NCBI RefSeq assembly: GCF_031755915.1
Contig: NC_083386.1
Location: 1,171,501 to 1,235,500 of the forward strand
Origin: Ziziphus jujuba
Lineage: Eukaryota; Streptophyta; Magnoliopsida; Rosales; Rhamnaceae
Length of the DNA: 64,000 nucleotides
Reading direction: 5' to 3'
The notes under the pieces are model-generated. The model was not told the DNA's origin. It made no database searches and saw only the letters and a program-made list of their open reading frames with translations. Shown here piece after piece: positions 14,156 to 24,714 of the stretch. Both the position numbers and the translations under genes were made by a program. How positions within the stretch are numbered: the first letter of the stretch is position 1; each line of letters starts with the position of its first letter.

Positions 14156-16023
14156 ATGGTTCAAACTCAATCAAGGTCTCTAGAGTCCGACACCCGTAAT
14201 AACAACAAAGAAGAAGAAGCTGGCAAGACTCTCGACTCGGCAGAGATGTCCACCCAGGAGTTGATCCGTGAACTATCCTGAGATCTAAAGGAAGGTCAAA
14301 GGAAGATGGAAGCATATCAAGAGACTCAACAACATTTCCAGGAGACCTAGCAACGAATGTTGGAAAGCATTAAGGATTTGTTAAGTCAACAATTACAGGT
14401 TATTCAAGCTTCATTGAGTGGTGCGAGGTCATTTACTGGCCAAGAAGAACAGGTGCAGGCCTTTTCGGTTGTATCTGAAGGCAACATTTCAATGACTGAT
14501 GCATCAACTATTCCGGCGAGAACGAACAAAAATGAAGGAAGGATAGTCATACCAGAACGACAACCTTATATTTCTCCACCAATGCGGAACCCAATTCATG
14601 ATGGAGGAATAATTGAAAACCAAAGCCAGAATGTTAGAAATGGCCGGGAAGAACAAATTGTACTAGCTCCTCAGGCCGTACCACATGCAGTGCGGGCTTT
14701 TCAAGCCGTGCCTTATGGCATGCAACCCCTCAGGCCGCAAATAATATTAACGGAGGAAGAGCAAACTTTCAGCCCCACGTTTTCCCACATATCCAAAATC
14801 CAGGTCATGGTGGGGGGCATGCTGAACAATTTGGCCAAAACTTTCTGTATGGCCAAAATAAATACCATCACCACCAGGGCGACTACCACGGCCCTGCATG
14901 GAGACATGAACATAATGTCCGAAATTGGATGAACAATGGCCATGGCATAGATAGAGAGGCCGTTAAGACCATCATCCAAGAGATGATCAGCCCGGCATTC
15001 AAAAAAGTTGGTCGACCATCCTATAGAAGGCCTTACCCCGAGGCCATTAATCGAATAGAATTTCCAAAGGGATTCAAATTTCCTGAATTCACTTTGTTTT
15101 CAAGTGAAGAGAATCAGTATACTATGGAGCACATAGGCCGCTTCACTATCCAGTGTGGGGAAGCTGCGGCGAATAAATTTTTAAAGCTTTGTTTGTTTGC
15201 TAACTTTTTAACAGGTTCTGCTTTCTCATGGTACATCAATTTGTAACCAAATTCGATTCATACTTGATAAGAGTTAGAGCAGAAATTCCATGAGCAATTC
15301 TATAGGATTAAGCCGAAGATCTCCATGGCTGATTTGTTGCGTTTGCATCAGATAGAAGGTGAATCATTGGAGAACTTTATTGCCCAGTTCAAGAGGGTAA
15401 GGATCAGATGTCATCTGGATATACCAGAAAGAGAGTTTGTCAAGCTAGCCCAGAGCGGATTGAGTTATAAGTTTCAAAAGAACTTTGAGGGGATAGAGTT
15501 TCATGATTTGTTCGAGTTAGTCTCTCGAGCATCCAGATACAAAGGTATTTTAAAGGAAGAGTATCAGAGGAAGTACTCATCTCGGGGATTATACTATAGA
15601 GACTCAAATATGGAGATTTATGCAGTTGAAGCTGAAAACTAAGGAATCGAGGATGCATCCACCGAAATCAATGCTGTTGAGGTAGTGGCTACTAGGCCAT
15701 ACGTATGCAAAGCTTTAGCTAGACCAACAAGGAACTAGAGGTTTTCTCAATTGATCATGGATACGAAAAAGAATTGGCTCGAGATAGAGAAGGTTTCTAG
15801 TTTTGAGATCTCCAAAGCAGATCAAATTTTTGACCATCTGTTGGTCGACAAGATAATTAACTTACCTGACAGCCATGTTTTACCCATAGCTAAAGAAACT
15901 AAAATGAAACCGTACTGCAAGTGGCATGGTATGTGGACGCATCAAACTATCCATTGTGTGGTGTTCCAAAATGCAATACAAGCTCTAATCAACAAGGGCA
16001 CCTTGAAGTTTTTGAAAAAATGA
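14156..16023 (+). pseudogene. Retrotransposon gag polyprotein, broken
   Basis: The likely original start is the ATG at 14156. The reading frame has stops near 14281 and 14348, runs open to about 14932, then continues in another frame from about 14929, with further stops at 15244-15246 and 15640-15642. The conserved gag core is clear: FPKGFKFPEFTLFS near 15060, a GSAFSWY segment before the stop at 15244, and LLRLHQIEGESLENFIAQF near 15340. The C-terminal YCKWHGMWTHQTIHC (about 15913) resembles the knuckle-like segment of plant Gypsy-type gag. Structural protein of the particle; no enzyme domains follow. Because of several stops and at least one frame change it cannot make a full product. Confidence 0.85.
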
Positions 16024-18116
16024 AATGATATAATGGAGGTTGATAGTAATTCTTTCCCATCGGTCGAAGTGGATATGCTTTCGGCCAACATTGTAGACTT
16101 GACCAAACCTGGAGTTAAGGTCGAGCTAGGACATCCCTCATCTGGTAGAGTCTCGAAAAAGGAGAACAGATAAAGAAAAAAGTATTCGGCCAAAAGGACC
16201 GAACCATTTGCTAAGGTGCTTTGTACTCGTTGCAAGCATGAAGTTGATGATGAAAAGAAGCAACCTTTAAAGATATGTGAGCAAAATGTGTTAAAGTCAC
16301 CACAAGAGGACTACGAGCCTCACAATCCAAAGTCAGTGTTCCAGCGCCTAAGACCAAAGGTGCAAGATGAGCATTAAAAGCTTAACCATCAACATCGGGG
16401 GGGCAATTTTGACTCCAAGCTTCAAGTTACATTTTCTAGATATAACCGAACAAGATTGGTTTCTCATAAAATTGAGAAGTTAAGGACATTCAGGCCACCA
16501 ATTATAAAAATAGGCTGCTAGTATCGTGTGGAATATAAGCATTATCAGCCACTCACCAGGACTCAGAAGAGACGGATACAAAGGCAACATGTTGCAGCAA
16601 AGAGACTGGTAGAAGAAGTAAAAGCCCACGAGAAGGCTGCTGAAAAAAGGCTAGTGACAATACTAACTCGGCCTAAAAATCAGAAAGATGATAATATATT
16701 AAAGGAATTAGAGTCACACAGTTATGGCACAGAAGGTAGGCCAGAGGATTTGAAGAAAGGCCGAAGTCATGGCTAAAAAGGTCGTTGTCTCATTAGGAAT
16801 GGATCCTTCTAGAGTAAAGAAGGCTTGGATGGACTGCACTTTGAAGATGGATGTTTGATCCCACTTAAAAGATGACTCAATTTGCAAGAATTTCCATTTG
16901 GAATTGGAGTGTTTCGGCTGCAAGCAAAGTAAATTGAAAAAAGAGACAATCATATGTGTATCTGTGGAATCCGTAACCTATAAAAATGTGGAGAATTTTT
17001 GGAAGCAATGGATTTGTAATTGTGATGATATGTTTATATACTCTAGGGTTTGATGGCTGCATGAGATACATATGAATACTGAATTTTTTGGGCGTTCGCT
17101 ATATGATGATTAATTTTTGAGCCAGTAATTGCTAAATATTGGCAAGATATTTTGAGTATCTCGGAATTAGAGTAAAAGGCCGAAGCTTAATTAAGCAGTG
17201 AAAGAATTAATATGCATTTTATAAGATTCGACTAATTTCTTTTAAGGTTATAAAAGTTGAAGGTTGGAATAAGGAGCACACTCTGGAGGTTTTTTGGAGT
17301 TGGAAATTATGGAATGACATCAAGAGGTGATCTTGGCATACTTTAAATATAGTGTATTTGGAGATAATTGATCTATAAATACCTATAATTGATCTATAAA
17401 TACTTTGTGTGGCCATAGGTCTTTACCTTAAATTATATTTATTCTTGCTATATCAAATATTCCATGGGGAAATAAAGACTAATCATGTGGGACCATTTTT
17501 TTTTTTAGCCATCTAATTTGATGAAAGCTGGATGTGCTATTTTATGGAAATGGTGGTGATTGATTTATAACTTATATGGATATATAGAGATCATATAAGA
17601 CATTCAAGGTGGTCAAAGAAAATTTCAAGGATACAAAATAAGAAAAGAAGGAAAGAACGCAAATTGGCAAGAAGAATTTGGATTGAATTTGGAATGAGGT
17701 TCCGATTCAGGGTGACAGCAGAAAGGGTGATTGGGTAGCAAAAATAAATATGAATATATATAAACATATTATATATACAACCGTTTTGCTGCAATAATTG
17801 ATTCGCAAAATTGGAAGCTTGGATATTTTCTTCCATCTGTCTTTGGAAGTGATTAATTTGAAGTATTTTGGACAAAATGTATACATATTGATTTGGTATG
17901 CGTATGTATATGTATTTATGTGTTTGGCCTGTTTATTTGAGCATTTGTTGGGGGCAAAGGACTTCAAAAGACAATGCACAGGAAGGATTAAATACATATC
18001 ATGATACTTTGATAAAGCATGAAGCTATTACAAGGCCATCATTCAAGATCCAAGCTAATACTATATTCCTTTGCAATTTACACGTTCTACTCCAAACTCA
18101 CAAAGCAAGAGGGCAA
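16024..18116 (+). other. 3' interior of the gag-only element, non-coding
   Basis: About 2.1 kb between the gag remnant and the 3' LTR. Short open stretches exist but none shows reverse transcriptase, RNase H or integrase motifs on either strand. Some gag-like low-complexity Lys/Glu coding may continue to about 16780. The rest looks non-coding. Confidence 0.6.
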
Positions 18117-18704
18117 TGTTTGGGCCATATTATTAATTTTCCAAATTAATATTTTAATATATTGAAATATTATTATTGGGAGATTAATTAATAAGCTTTA
18201 ATCCCATACTGATTGGAGGTGGCAAAGAGAAAGGACTTGCACATGTATAAATTAAGATTTTAAAGTTGGTTTTTCAAAATGTCTCACATTGGAAGTGCGT
18301 AAAACAAGTCAAAGTTCTCAACATATATAAATAAGACCTTCATTGGCTTTGAGAAGATCTCTACACACCTCCACAAACGACTACAAGAATATAGACAATT
18401 AGTTTATTCTCTTTAGAATTTACTTTCTTAGTTTATTGTTCTTAGTTGTTTTTAGTTGAAATTTTATTTTAAAAGTTCTTTATTCATTAAGGCAATCAGA
18501 CTTTGTAAGATTATTTTTGTTCTCCAATAATCAATATAATCGTCTTAAGAGTTTGATTCATTTGGCTCATATTTTCTTTTAGGAGTTTGATTCATTTGGC
18601 GCATATTTTCTTTTATTTGTTTGAATTGTTACAGGTTTGAAGTGGCACGCCTGTAAATTTAGGAGACGATAGATTATTGGAAATTTTCCAACATTACTCC
18701 AACA
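18117..18704 (+). repeat. 3' LTR of the gag-only element, with internal duplication
   Basis: 588 bp. It is longer than the 5' LTR because a segment of about 34 bp (AGAGTTTGATTCATTTGG plus the following TATTTTCTTTT) is present twice in tandem at about 18545-18614, but once in the 5' LTR. Confidence 0.9.
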
Positions 18705-18978
18705 ATCATATATATATCCATATGTAAATGTTATATTATCATGTCATTCTTGTAACCTCCAATTATCATGTGTAAACCAAATAATATATAGTTTTTTGAA
18801 AAGTAAAACCAAACTTATAAACCCTACAAAAATTTATTAGATTTTTCATAATGAGTGATTTGTTACACCACATTATTCATGCAATAGTTGCATATAAAAG
18901 TTTTACCATATTGTAAATGATCTTTTTCAACAATAAATAAATAAATGAATGAAATAAGATATCACTCCTTATTTGTAT

Positions 18979-19143
18979 TGTGAGATTCCATATCGATTGG
19001 AAAAGGGAATGAAGCATGCTTTATAAGAGGGTGTGAATACCTTTCCCTTGAAAGGTCTTTTAAATTCTTGAAGGTTGGGTTGTAAGAGGATTCTCCAGGC
19101 CCAAAGCGGACAATATCTCATGCGGGTGGACTGGGCTGTTACA
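18979..19143. repeat. 5' LTR of the TRIM element
   Basis: 165 bp with TG...CA ends. It shares AAGCATGC, TATAAGAGGGTGT and TTTCCCTTGA with the LTR starting at 19248. It also shares CAATATC, GGTGG and TGTTACA with 24665-24709. Confidence 0.85.
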
Positions 19144-19145
19144 AT

Positions 19146-19158
19146 TGGTATCAGAGCC
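19146..19158 (+). other. Primer-binding site (initiator tRNA-Met type)
   Basis: TGGTATCAGAGCC is the standard plant LTR-retroelement primer site, two bases downstream of the 5' LTR end. Confidence 0.85.
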
Positions 19159-19234
19159 AATACCCGAATCAGTGTGCCAGCGAGGACGCTGCGCCAGTAC
19201 CCAAATCAGTGTACCAGCGAGGATGCTGGGCCCC

Positions 19235-19247
19235 AAAGGGGGTGGAT
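19235..19247 (+). other. Polypurine tract of the TRIM element
   Basis: AAAGGGGGTGGAT lies directly before the second LTR start (TGTGAAGTCCC at 19248), as expected for plus-strand priming. Confidence 0.7.
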
Positions 19248-19318
19248 TGTGAAGTCCCACATCGGTTGGAAAGGAGAACGAAGCATGCCTTATAAGAGGG
19301 TGTAGATATCTTTCCCTT

Positions 19319-19599
19319 GAGACGCGTTTAAAATCATGACGGGAAGGTTTGGGCTCACCATCTTGCTTCCAAAGCGGATAATATCTCGGTTGGGTCTGGA
19401 AGGCTCGGGCCAGTGGGACTGGCAAGTGAAGGGGTGGGACCCCTAACCACAGAGACGCATTCCCATGAGCGAAGTAAAACCATGAGGGAGTAGGATTTGG
19501 CTCACCACCTAGCTTTTAAAACGAATAATATCCTGATTGGGCCTGAGAGGTCTTGGCCAATGGAACTGGCAAGTGAAGGGGTGTGAACCCTAACCATTA
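19319..19599. repeat. Tandem units of about 133 bp inside the TRIM 3' LTR
   Basis: Unit A (about 19319-19451) and unit B (about 19452-19599) share GAGACGC at the start, GGCTCACCA, AATAATATC, and GGCAAGTGAAGGGGTG with CTAACCA at the end. A third partial copy follows (about 19600-19640). They expand the 3' LTR relative to the 165-bp 5' LTR. Confidence 0.75.
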
Positions 19600-19670
19600 G
19601 GATGTGAAGGGGTGTGAACCTTAACCATTATGACGCGTTTTGACAAAACCATACTGGCTAGACCCAAAAC

Positions 19671-19825
19671 TAGGGATGTCAATTTGCCCCGCCCATCCCC
19701 GAAACCGTGGTGCACCGCCCCTAACGGGGCGGTTTTTCCCCGCAAAAACGGGGTGACGGGGCGGGCTTGGGCTTACTCTCTTAGACCCGAAGCGGGGATG
19801 GGCCGGGACCGGGTATTAAAGACCA
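19671..19825. repeat. 5' subterminal GC-rich repeat region of the hAT element
   Basis: Dense copies of CCCCG, CGGGG and GGGGCGG occur in both orientations. Comparable motifs fill the 3' end at 24508-24660. Subterminal motif clusters are the usual transposase-binding zones of plant hAT elements; binding here is inferred. Confidence 0.75.
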
Positions 19826-20206
19826 TGGCCCGTATATATTATCTTTTTTTTTTTAATATTTTGAAAATTAAAATTAAACTCATTCAATTATTCCTTCCTT
19901 TCTCCTAGCCCGAGCCGACCCTAAACACACACAAACACATTCCTCTCACTGTCTCACACAAACTCAGCTCAAGCATCCACCACCATCTCCCTCAGCTCTC
20001 TCATCTCTCTGCTTAGTTAGTCCAGCTCCAGTAGTTGTAGTGCTGCCGACAGTCTATCTCTGATCTCCCTTAGCAGTCAGCTCCAGCAGTGCCGCCACCA
20101 CCATCTCCGGTCTCCCTCAGCTCTCTCAGCCGATTCTTCTTCACAGCCACAGCCACCACCGAAGGTTTGCCATTTTTTTCTTTTTGCTTCCTTACGTGTT
20201 GTTTGA

Positions 20207-20548
20207 TTGCTGAGATATATTGAGGAAAGGTCGAAACTGATATGAATTGCAATGGGTTTTTCCATTTTCTTTTTGCTGGTTATGGATGTGATTTTAGAAG
20301 GTGAAACTGCATAAGCTTTATTGCTGAGAAATATTGAGGAAAGGTCGAAACTGATATGAATTGCAATGGGTTTTTCCATTTTCTTTTTGTTGGTTATGGA
20401 TGTGATTTTAGAAGGTGAAATTGCATAGGCTTTATTGCTGAGAAATATTGAGGAAAGGTCGAAACTAATATGAATTGCAATGGGTTTTTTTATTTTCTTT
20501 TTGCTGGTTATGGATGTGATTTTAGAAGGTGAAATTGCATCGCTAAAG
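20207..20548. repeat. Three-copy 114-bp tandem repeat inside the hAT element
   Basis: Units begin TTGCTGAGA at 20207, 20321 and 20435. Each contains ATTGAGGAAAGGTCGAAACT and the sequence TGGTTATGGATGTGATTTTA. The period is a multiple of three, which creates a spurious open frame on the minus strand. Confidence 0.95.
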
Positions 20549-21714
20549 CCTTTATTTGGATTGATGCAAAATTTTTCCCTCAAACTTGCTTAAGTGGCTT
20601 GTTACTTTCACGCAGCTTTTAAGAGTATGCGATACATAAGCACCCATTCTCTTCAACCAGTTCATAAAAAAGCTTTGTTCACAAATGTAATTAACCACTA
20701 AATATTAACATGAATTGAGATATTCAAACTATTTACTGCAGAGAATAGGAGTTGCATTTCTAGGGAAAAAAATAAAATATTATCTTAACATCTGCAAATC
20801 CTCTGCACCAGTGTCTTGATTACCTACTTATTATGTGATATTATGTATTTGCTATAACAAATTGCCTAATACAAGGCATATCCACTCCCAATTTTCTGAG
20901 GTCTTAAAGATTTGCATAAGACTCCAAATACTGCTCCCCACTGGATAAGATGAAAATCTGATACTTCCCTAGTTAATTATTCTTCCAAAATTTTGTCAAT
21001 TGGGAGGACTCCGGTTCTCGTCATCTTGTTCTGGTGAAATGCAAACACAAAAGATAAATGTTGTATGGCTAAAAAAAAATTAAGAAAAAACTATACAGAA
21101 ATAGCCTAATAATAATATATTGTCATTTTTCGGCTGAGAAAATAACTTATATATATATATATATATGTATATTGTTTTTGGCAAATGAGAAGTGAAGAAG
21201 CTGATGACCCACCAATAGAAACAGACACCGTATTAAATTGCCATGCATTATGAGAAAAATTTATACGGGATAAAATGTGGCACCGTAATAAATCATCACG
21301 TATACCCATCATTCAATTTCAAAAATGCATTTTATTTGACTTTTTCCTATTTTAACTTTAGCTTTATTTTTTATGTAAAAAAATTGACTTTCTTTTTATC
21401 TTCATCTCTCTCACGTACGCCTTTTATTGCATGCCTCTTATGAACAAAACCTCTGCGTTATTGCATTGTATATAGCAATTATCTTAACAATTGAAAACTT
21501 GGACAAAATTCCTTAAATAGGCTATTCAATCATAGTTTCAAATTAACTTAAATTATGGAAAGTTTCTGAAAGTTTTTCTTTAGATTAAACTAAAACATAT
21601 TTTTGTTTCTGCTTCCATCCTTTGAAGGTCTTATTTTAAAGGCATTCCCCTATGTGTAGATATTAATTGCTGAAAACATGGATTAACTCTCACCATCTTC
21701 TGTTTCTATTTATT

Positions 21715-21721
<7 letters not shown>

Positions 21722-21784
<63 letters not shown>
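21722..21784. repeat. (TA)n microsatellite
   Basis: About 31 uninterrupted TA units upstream of the transposase start. Confidence 0.95.
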
Positions 21785-21789
<5 letters not shown>

Positions 21790-21871
21790 GGTATCAACAC
21801 ATTAATCTAATTGTCTTGTCTTTCAATTTTTGTTTTTTTTTTACTTTTTTTTATTTTTTTTAAGGTAAATT

Positions 21872-24252
21872 ATGGCTAAAGCTAGTGGTTCGACAATTGG
21901 AAGCACTCCACATGACAAGGATCAATCATCATCAACACCTTTTAGCGACAATTCGACTCCAATTAGTACTCCTCAAGAAATACCTAGTCAAGAAGATATA
22001 AACCAAACTTCGATAGAGGTATGTGACGAGGATAGTAGTCAAGTAATTGGAAAAAGAAAATTGATTTCGGTTGTGTGGAATCATTTTAAAAAGGTAAAGA
22101 TAGATGGGGTGGATAAGGCTGTATGTAACTATTGTAGTAAGAAACTAGGAGGAGGGAGTAGAAATGGAACAAGACATTTGCATGATCATTTTAAAAGGTG
22201 TCCTCTTCGAACACAAAAGGATATTAGGCAAGCAATTTTAAATCCTACTAAATATGTCGGTGGGAAAGTTAATGGTACATATACGTTTGACCAAGAGAAT
22301 GCCAGAAAAGAGCTTGCAAACATGATTGTTTTGCATGAATACCCTCTTTCAATAGTTGAACATTATGGGTTTAGGAGGTTTATAAATACGGTTCAACCAT
22401 TGTTTAAAGCGGTTTCTCGTAATACAATTAGAAATGATATTTTTAAATTATATGATTACGAAAAATCCAAAACAATGGAGTTGTTAGAGAAGAATTATGG
22501 TAGAGTTGCAATTACTACGGATATGTGGACATCTAACCAAAATAGAGGATTCATGGCTATTACGGCACATTTCATTGATGATGGTTGGATACTTCAAAGT
22601 CGAATTATAAGGTACTTTATAAGTTTATATATTAAATTTCATATTTATTGGATTGTTTTATGTATTTAGTTTATTATAACAATTTGTTATTATTATTTTT
22701 TGTAGGTTTGTATATGTGCCTTGTCCACATACTTCTGAGGTTCTTTGCAATGTTTTTATGGATTGCATATTGGATTGGAATATAGATGGTAAGCTTTCTA
22801 CTTTGACCTTAGACAACTGTAGCACAAATGATGCTTTGGTCAATTTTCTTTTGGATAAGCTTCCTAATTCTTCATTTTTGTTAAAAGGTCAATTTTTTCA
22901 TATGCGGTGTGGTGCACATATATTGAATTTGATTGTGAAAGATGGTTTGGAAATAATTTGTGGAAGTATTGAAAAAATTCGTGAAAGTGTTTATTTTTGG
23001 ACATCAACACCAAAAAGAGAGGAAAAATTCTTAGAATGTGTTCGTCAATTGAAAATTTCTTGTGATAAGAAGTTGGTTCTTGATTGTAAAACTAGGTGGA
23101 ATTCTACATATTTGATGCTTGCTACTGCTTTGAAATATAGGACTGTTTTTCCTCGTTTGAAACAACGAGAGTCACTATATAAATGTTTGCCTAGTGATCA
23201 AGATTGAGATTTAGCCAAAGAGGTTTGTGAAAGGCTAGAGTTGTTTTATGAAGTGATTGAAATATTTTCAGGAACAAAGTATCCTACAGCTAATCTTTTT
23301 TTCCCACACATTTGTGAGATTAGGATGTCAATTTGTGATTGGCTAACATCTTCTTGTGAGGAAATTAGATTGATGACCGCGGGTATGATATCTAAATTTG
23401 AAAAATATTGGAGTGAAACACATGGAATAATGGCTGTAGCAACTCTTTTAGATCCAAGGTATAAAATGAAAGTGATAGAATATTATTTTCCTTTGATTTA
23501 TAGGGATGAAGGTGTGCATAAGATAGCCATTATACGTCAAATTTGCTATGATTTAGTGAAGGAGTATCAATCAAAACGCAATTTGAGTGCAAATGTTCCA
23601 AATGTTTTATCTTCTCAATCCAATATGACTCCATCTGGAAAAAAAGATCGTTTGGCAAAATTTGATTTGTTTGTTTCTAGCACTACTAATCTTGATTATG
23701 TAAAATCTGAACTTGATCGTTACTTGGAGGAGCCGGTTTTGCCTAGATCTAATGACTTTGACATATTGGCATGGTGGAAAGTAAATGCAATGAAGTATCC
23801 TACTTTGCATAATATTGCAAGAGATATTTTAGCCATTCCAGTATCAACTGTTGCATCTGAATCTGCATTCAGTACCAGTGGAAGATTTGTGAGTCCACAT
23901 CGAAGTAGACTTCATCCTAAAACTTTAGAAGCTTTGATGTGTGCACAAGATTGGTTATGGGCTGAAATTAATGGTATGAAAAATTAAATTTTATATTTTT
24001 TTGTGTTAAATAATTTTTGTATTTATTGTTAACTAATTAATCTCATTTTTGTTAGCTTTATCTTCTTCACCGTATGTTGGAGCTTGTTCTTCTACTATGA
24101 GTGACATAGAAATTGATGAGGAGGTAAATTGAATTTATTTATTACAAAAAATGTTTATATAAAATTGTTTAAAATTTTTTGATATTATTTAATATTTTTG
24201 TCTATTTTTGTAGCAATCAACTCTTACAGAACATTCTTTCATGGAGACTTAA
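21872..24252 (+). pseudogene. hAT transposase (BED zinc finger, hATC dimerisation domain) with a single nonsense codon
   Basis: Cut-and-paste transposase of the plant Ac/RICESLEEPER-like group. Exons are 21872-22611, 22706-23973, 24056-24123 and 24214-24252, all GT-AG, giving 704 codons before TAA. The BED zinc finger spans about residues 65-112 (CNYC at 85-88, then a GTRHLHDHFKRC segment). The catalytic-core landmark TTDMWTSNQNRGF follows, then LTLDNCSTNDA, RCGAHILNL and KTRWNSTYLM. The C-terminal hATC dimerisation region contains ARDILAIPVSTVASESAFS. A TGA at 23205-23207 interrupts the frame in LPSDQD/DLAKEV, where a Trp (TGG) would be expected, and the frame is open on both sides. One base change therefore separates it from a full-length reading frame. 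The last two small exons are inferred from splice sites and an acidic tail. Confidence 0.9.
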
Positions 24253-24507
24253 GGAAATGAGAAGTAAAACTTTATTATGTGTGCATGTGTATTTTTATAA
24301 ATTTTATGTTTATGTATTTGGATTATATTATATTGTATTTTTTGAGAATGTATGTTATTAAAATTATAAATTTGAACTTTGATATCTTTTATTGTATTTT
24401 TATTATATTTTTGGTCATTTTATTTATATTTTGCTTATAGAAGAAATTTTTTTAATATAAATTTATCAAAAGAAATTATATCAATTATATGAAAAAAAAA
24501 CAAATGG

Positions 24508-24664
24508 GGAAACCGTCCCCGCACCGCCACCGATTGGGGAATCCCCGTCCCCGCCCCGCTTCTAAAAAAAAGGGGAAAATTGCGGGGATGAGATGAAAAA
24601 TCCCATACGGGGATGGGAACGGAATTTTAAAAACCGATCCCGCCTCGTCCCGTTGACATCCCTA
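24508..24664. repeat. 3' subterminal GC-rich repeat region and terminal inverted repeat of the hAT element
   Basis: Multiple CCCCG/CGGGG motifs mirror those at 19671-19825, ending in TTGACATCCCTA. Confidence 0.75.
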
Positions 24665-24714
24665 CCCAAAATAGACAATATCCATATGCAGGTGGTCTGC
24701 ATTGTTACATGTAT

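Larger units (their letters stand above)
13548..18704 (+). mobile_element. Gag-only LTR retrotransposon (TR-GAG/LARD-like, non-autonomous)
   Basis: Direct terminal repeats (13548-14104 and 18117-18704) both start TGTTTGGG and end CCAACA. Just inside the 5' repeat is TTTTTGGCACGCCTAGTGGGA, a primer-site-like sequence common in plant Gypsy relatives; the priming tRNA is not assigned. A purine-rich stretch precedes the 3' repeat (18102-18116). The 4-kb interior carries only a decayed gag. No protease, reverse transcriptase, RNase H or integrase motifs are visible. Flanks are ATTAT (13543-13547) and ATCAT (18705-18709), a 4/5 match consistent with a mutated 5-bp target duplication. The two LTRs differ at many positions, so the insertion is old. 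Confidence 0.85.
19900..21871 (+). other. 5' leader region of the hAT transposase gene
   Basis: CT- and CA-rich sequence at about 19920-20165 looks like a promoter and untranslated leader. A possible untranslated-exon donor is AAG/GTTTGCC near 20165, with an acceptor in the T-rich tract just before 21872 (inference only). The stretch also holds the 114-bp tandem array and a long TA run. No additional gene was recognised. Confidence 0.5.
19671..24664 (+). mobile_element. hAT-superfamily DNA transposon, near-complete
   Basis: The 12-bp inverted ends are perfect: TAGGGATGTCAA at 19671-19682 and TTGACATCCCTA at 24653-24664. Flanks are CCCAAAAC (19663-19670) and CCCAAAAT (24665-24672), an 8-bp target duplication with one mismatch, typical of hAT. 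About 130 bp inside each end is rich in CCCCG/CGGGG motifs. The interior holds a four-exon BED/hATC transposase on the plus strand (21872-24252). The element lies inside a TRIM LTR: joining the flanks after removing it restores LTR sequence. A shorter relative is at 41111-41672. Confidence 0.95.
18979..24709. mobile_element. TRIM-type small LTR element split by a hAT insertion
   Basis: The 5' LTR is 18979-19143 (TGTGAGATTCC...TGTTACA), followed two bases later by TGGTATCAGAGCC (19146-19158), the classical primer site complementary to initiator tRNA-Met. The short interior ends in a purine tract. A second LTR starts at 19248 (TGTGAAGTCCC) and, after tandem units and a nested hAT, resumes after 24664 and ends TGTTACA at 24709. 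The flanks TGTAT (18974-18978) and TGTAT (24710-24714) form a perfect 5-bp target duplication, which fixes both outer ends. There is no coding capacity. Without the hAT and its extra target copy the element would be about 730 bp. Confidence 0.85.

Noticed and set aside
16528..16776. Lys/Arg-rich 82-codon frame in the LTR element
   Set aside because: No enzyme motif; probably the remains of the gag-downstream region, so not listed as its own gene.
20077..20583. 168-codon open frame on the minus strand with repeated segments
   Set aside because: It is produced by the 114-bp tandem repeat, whose period is divisible by three, and has no start context or homology.
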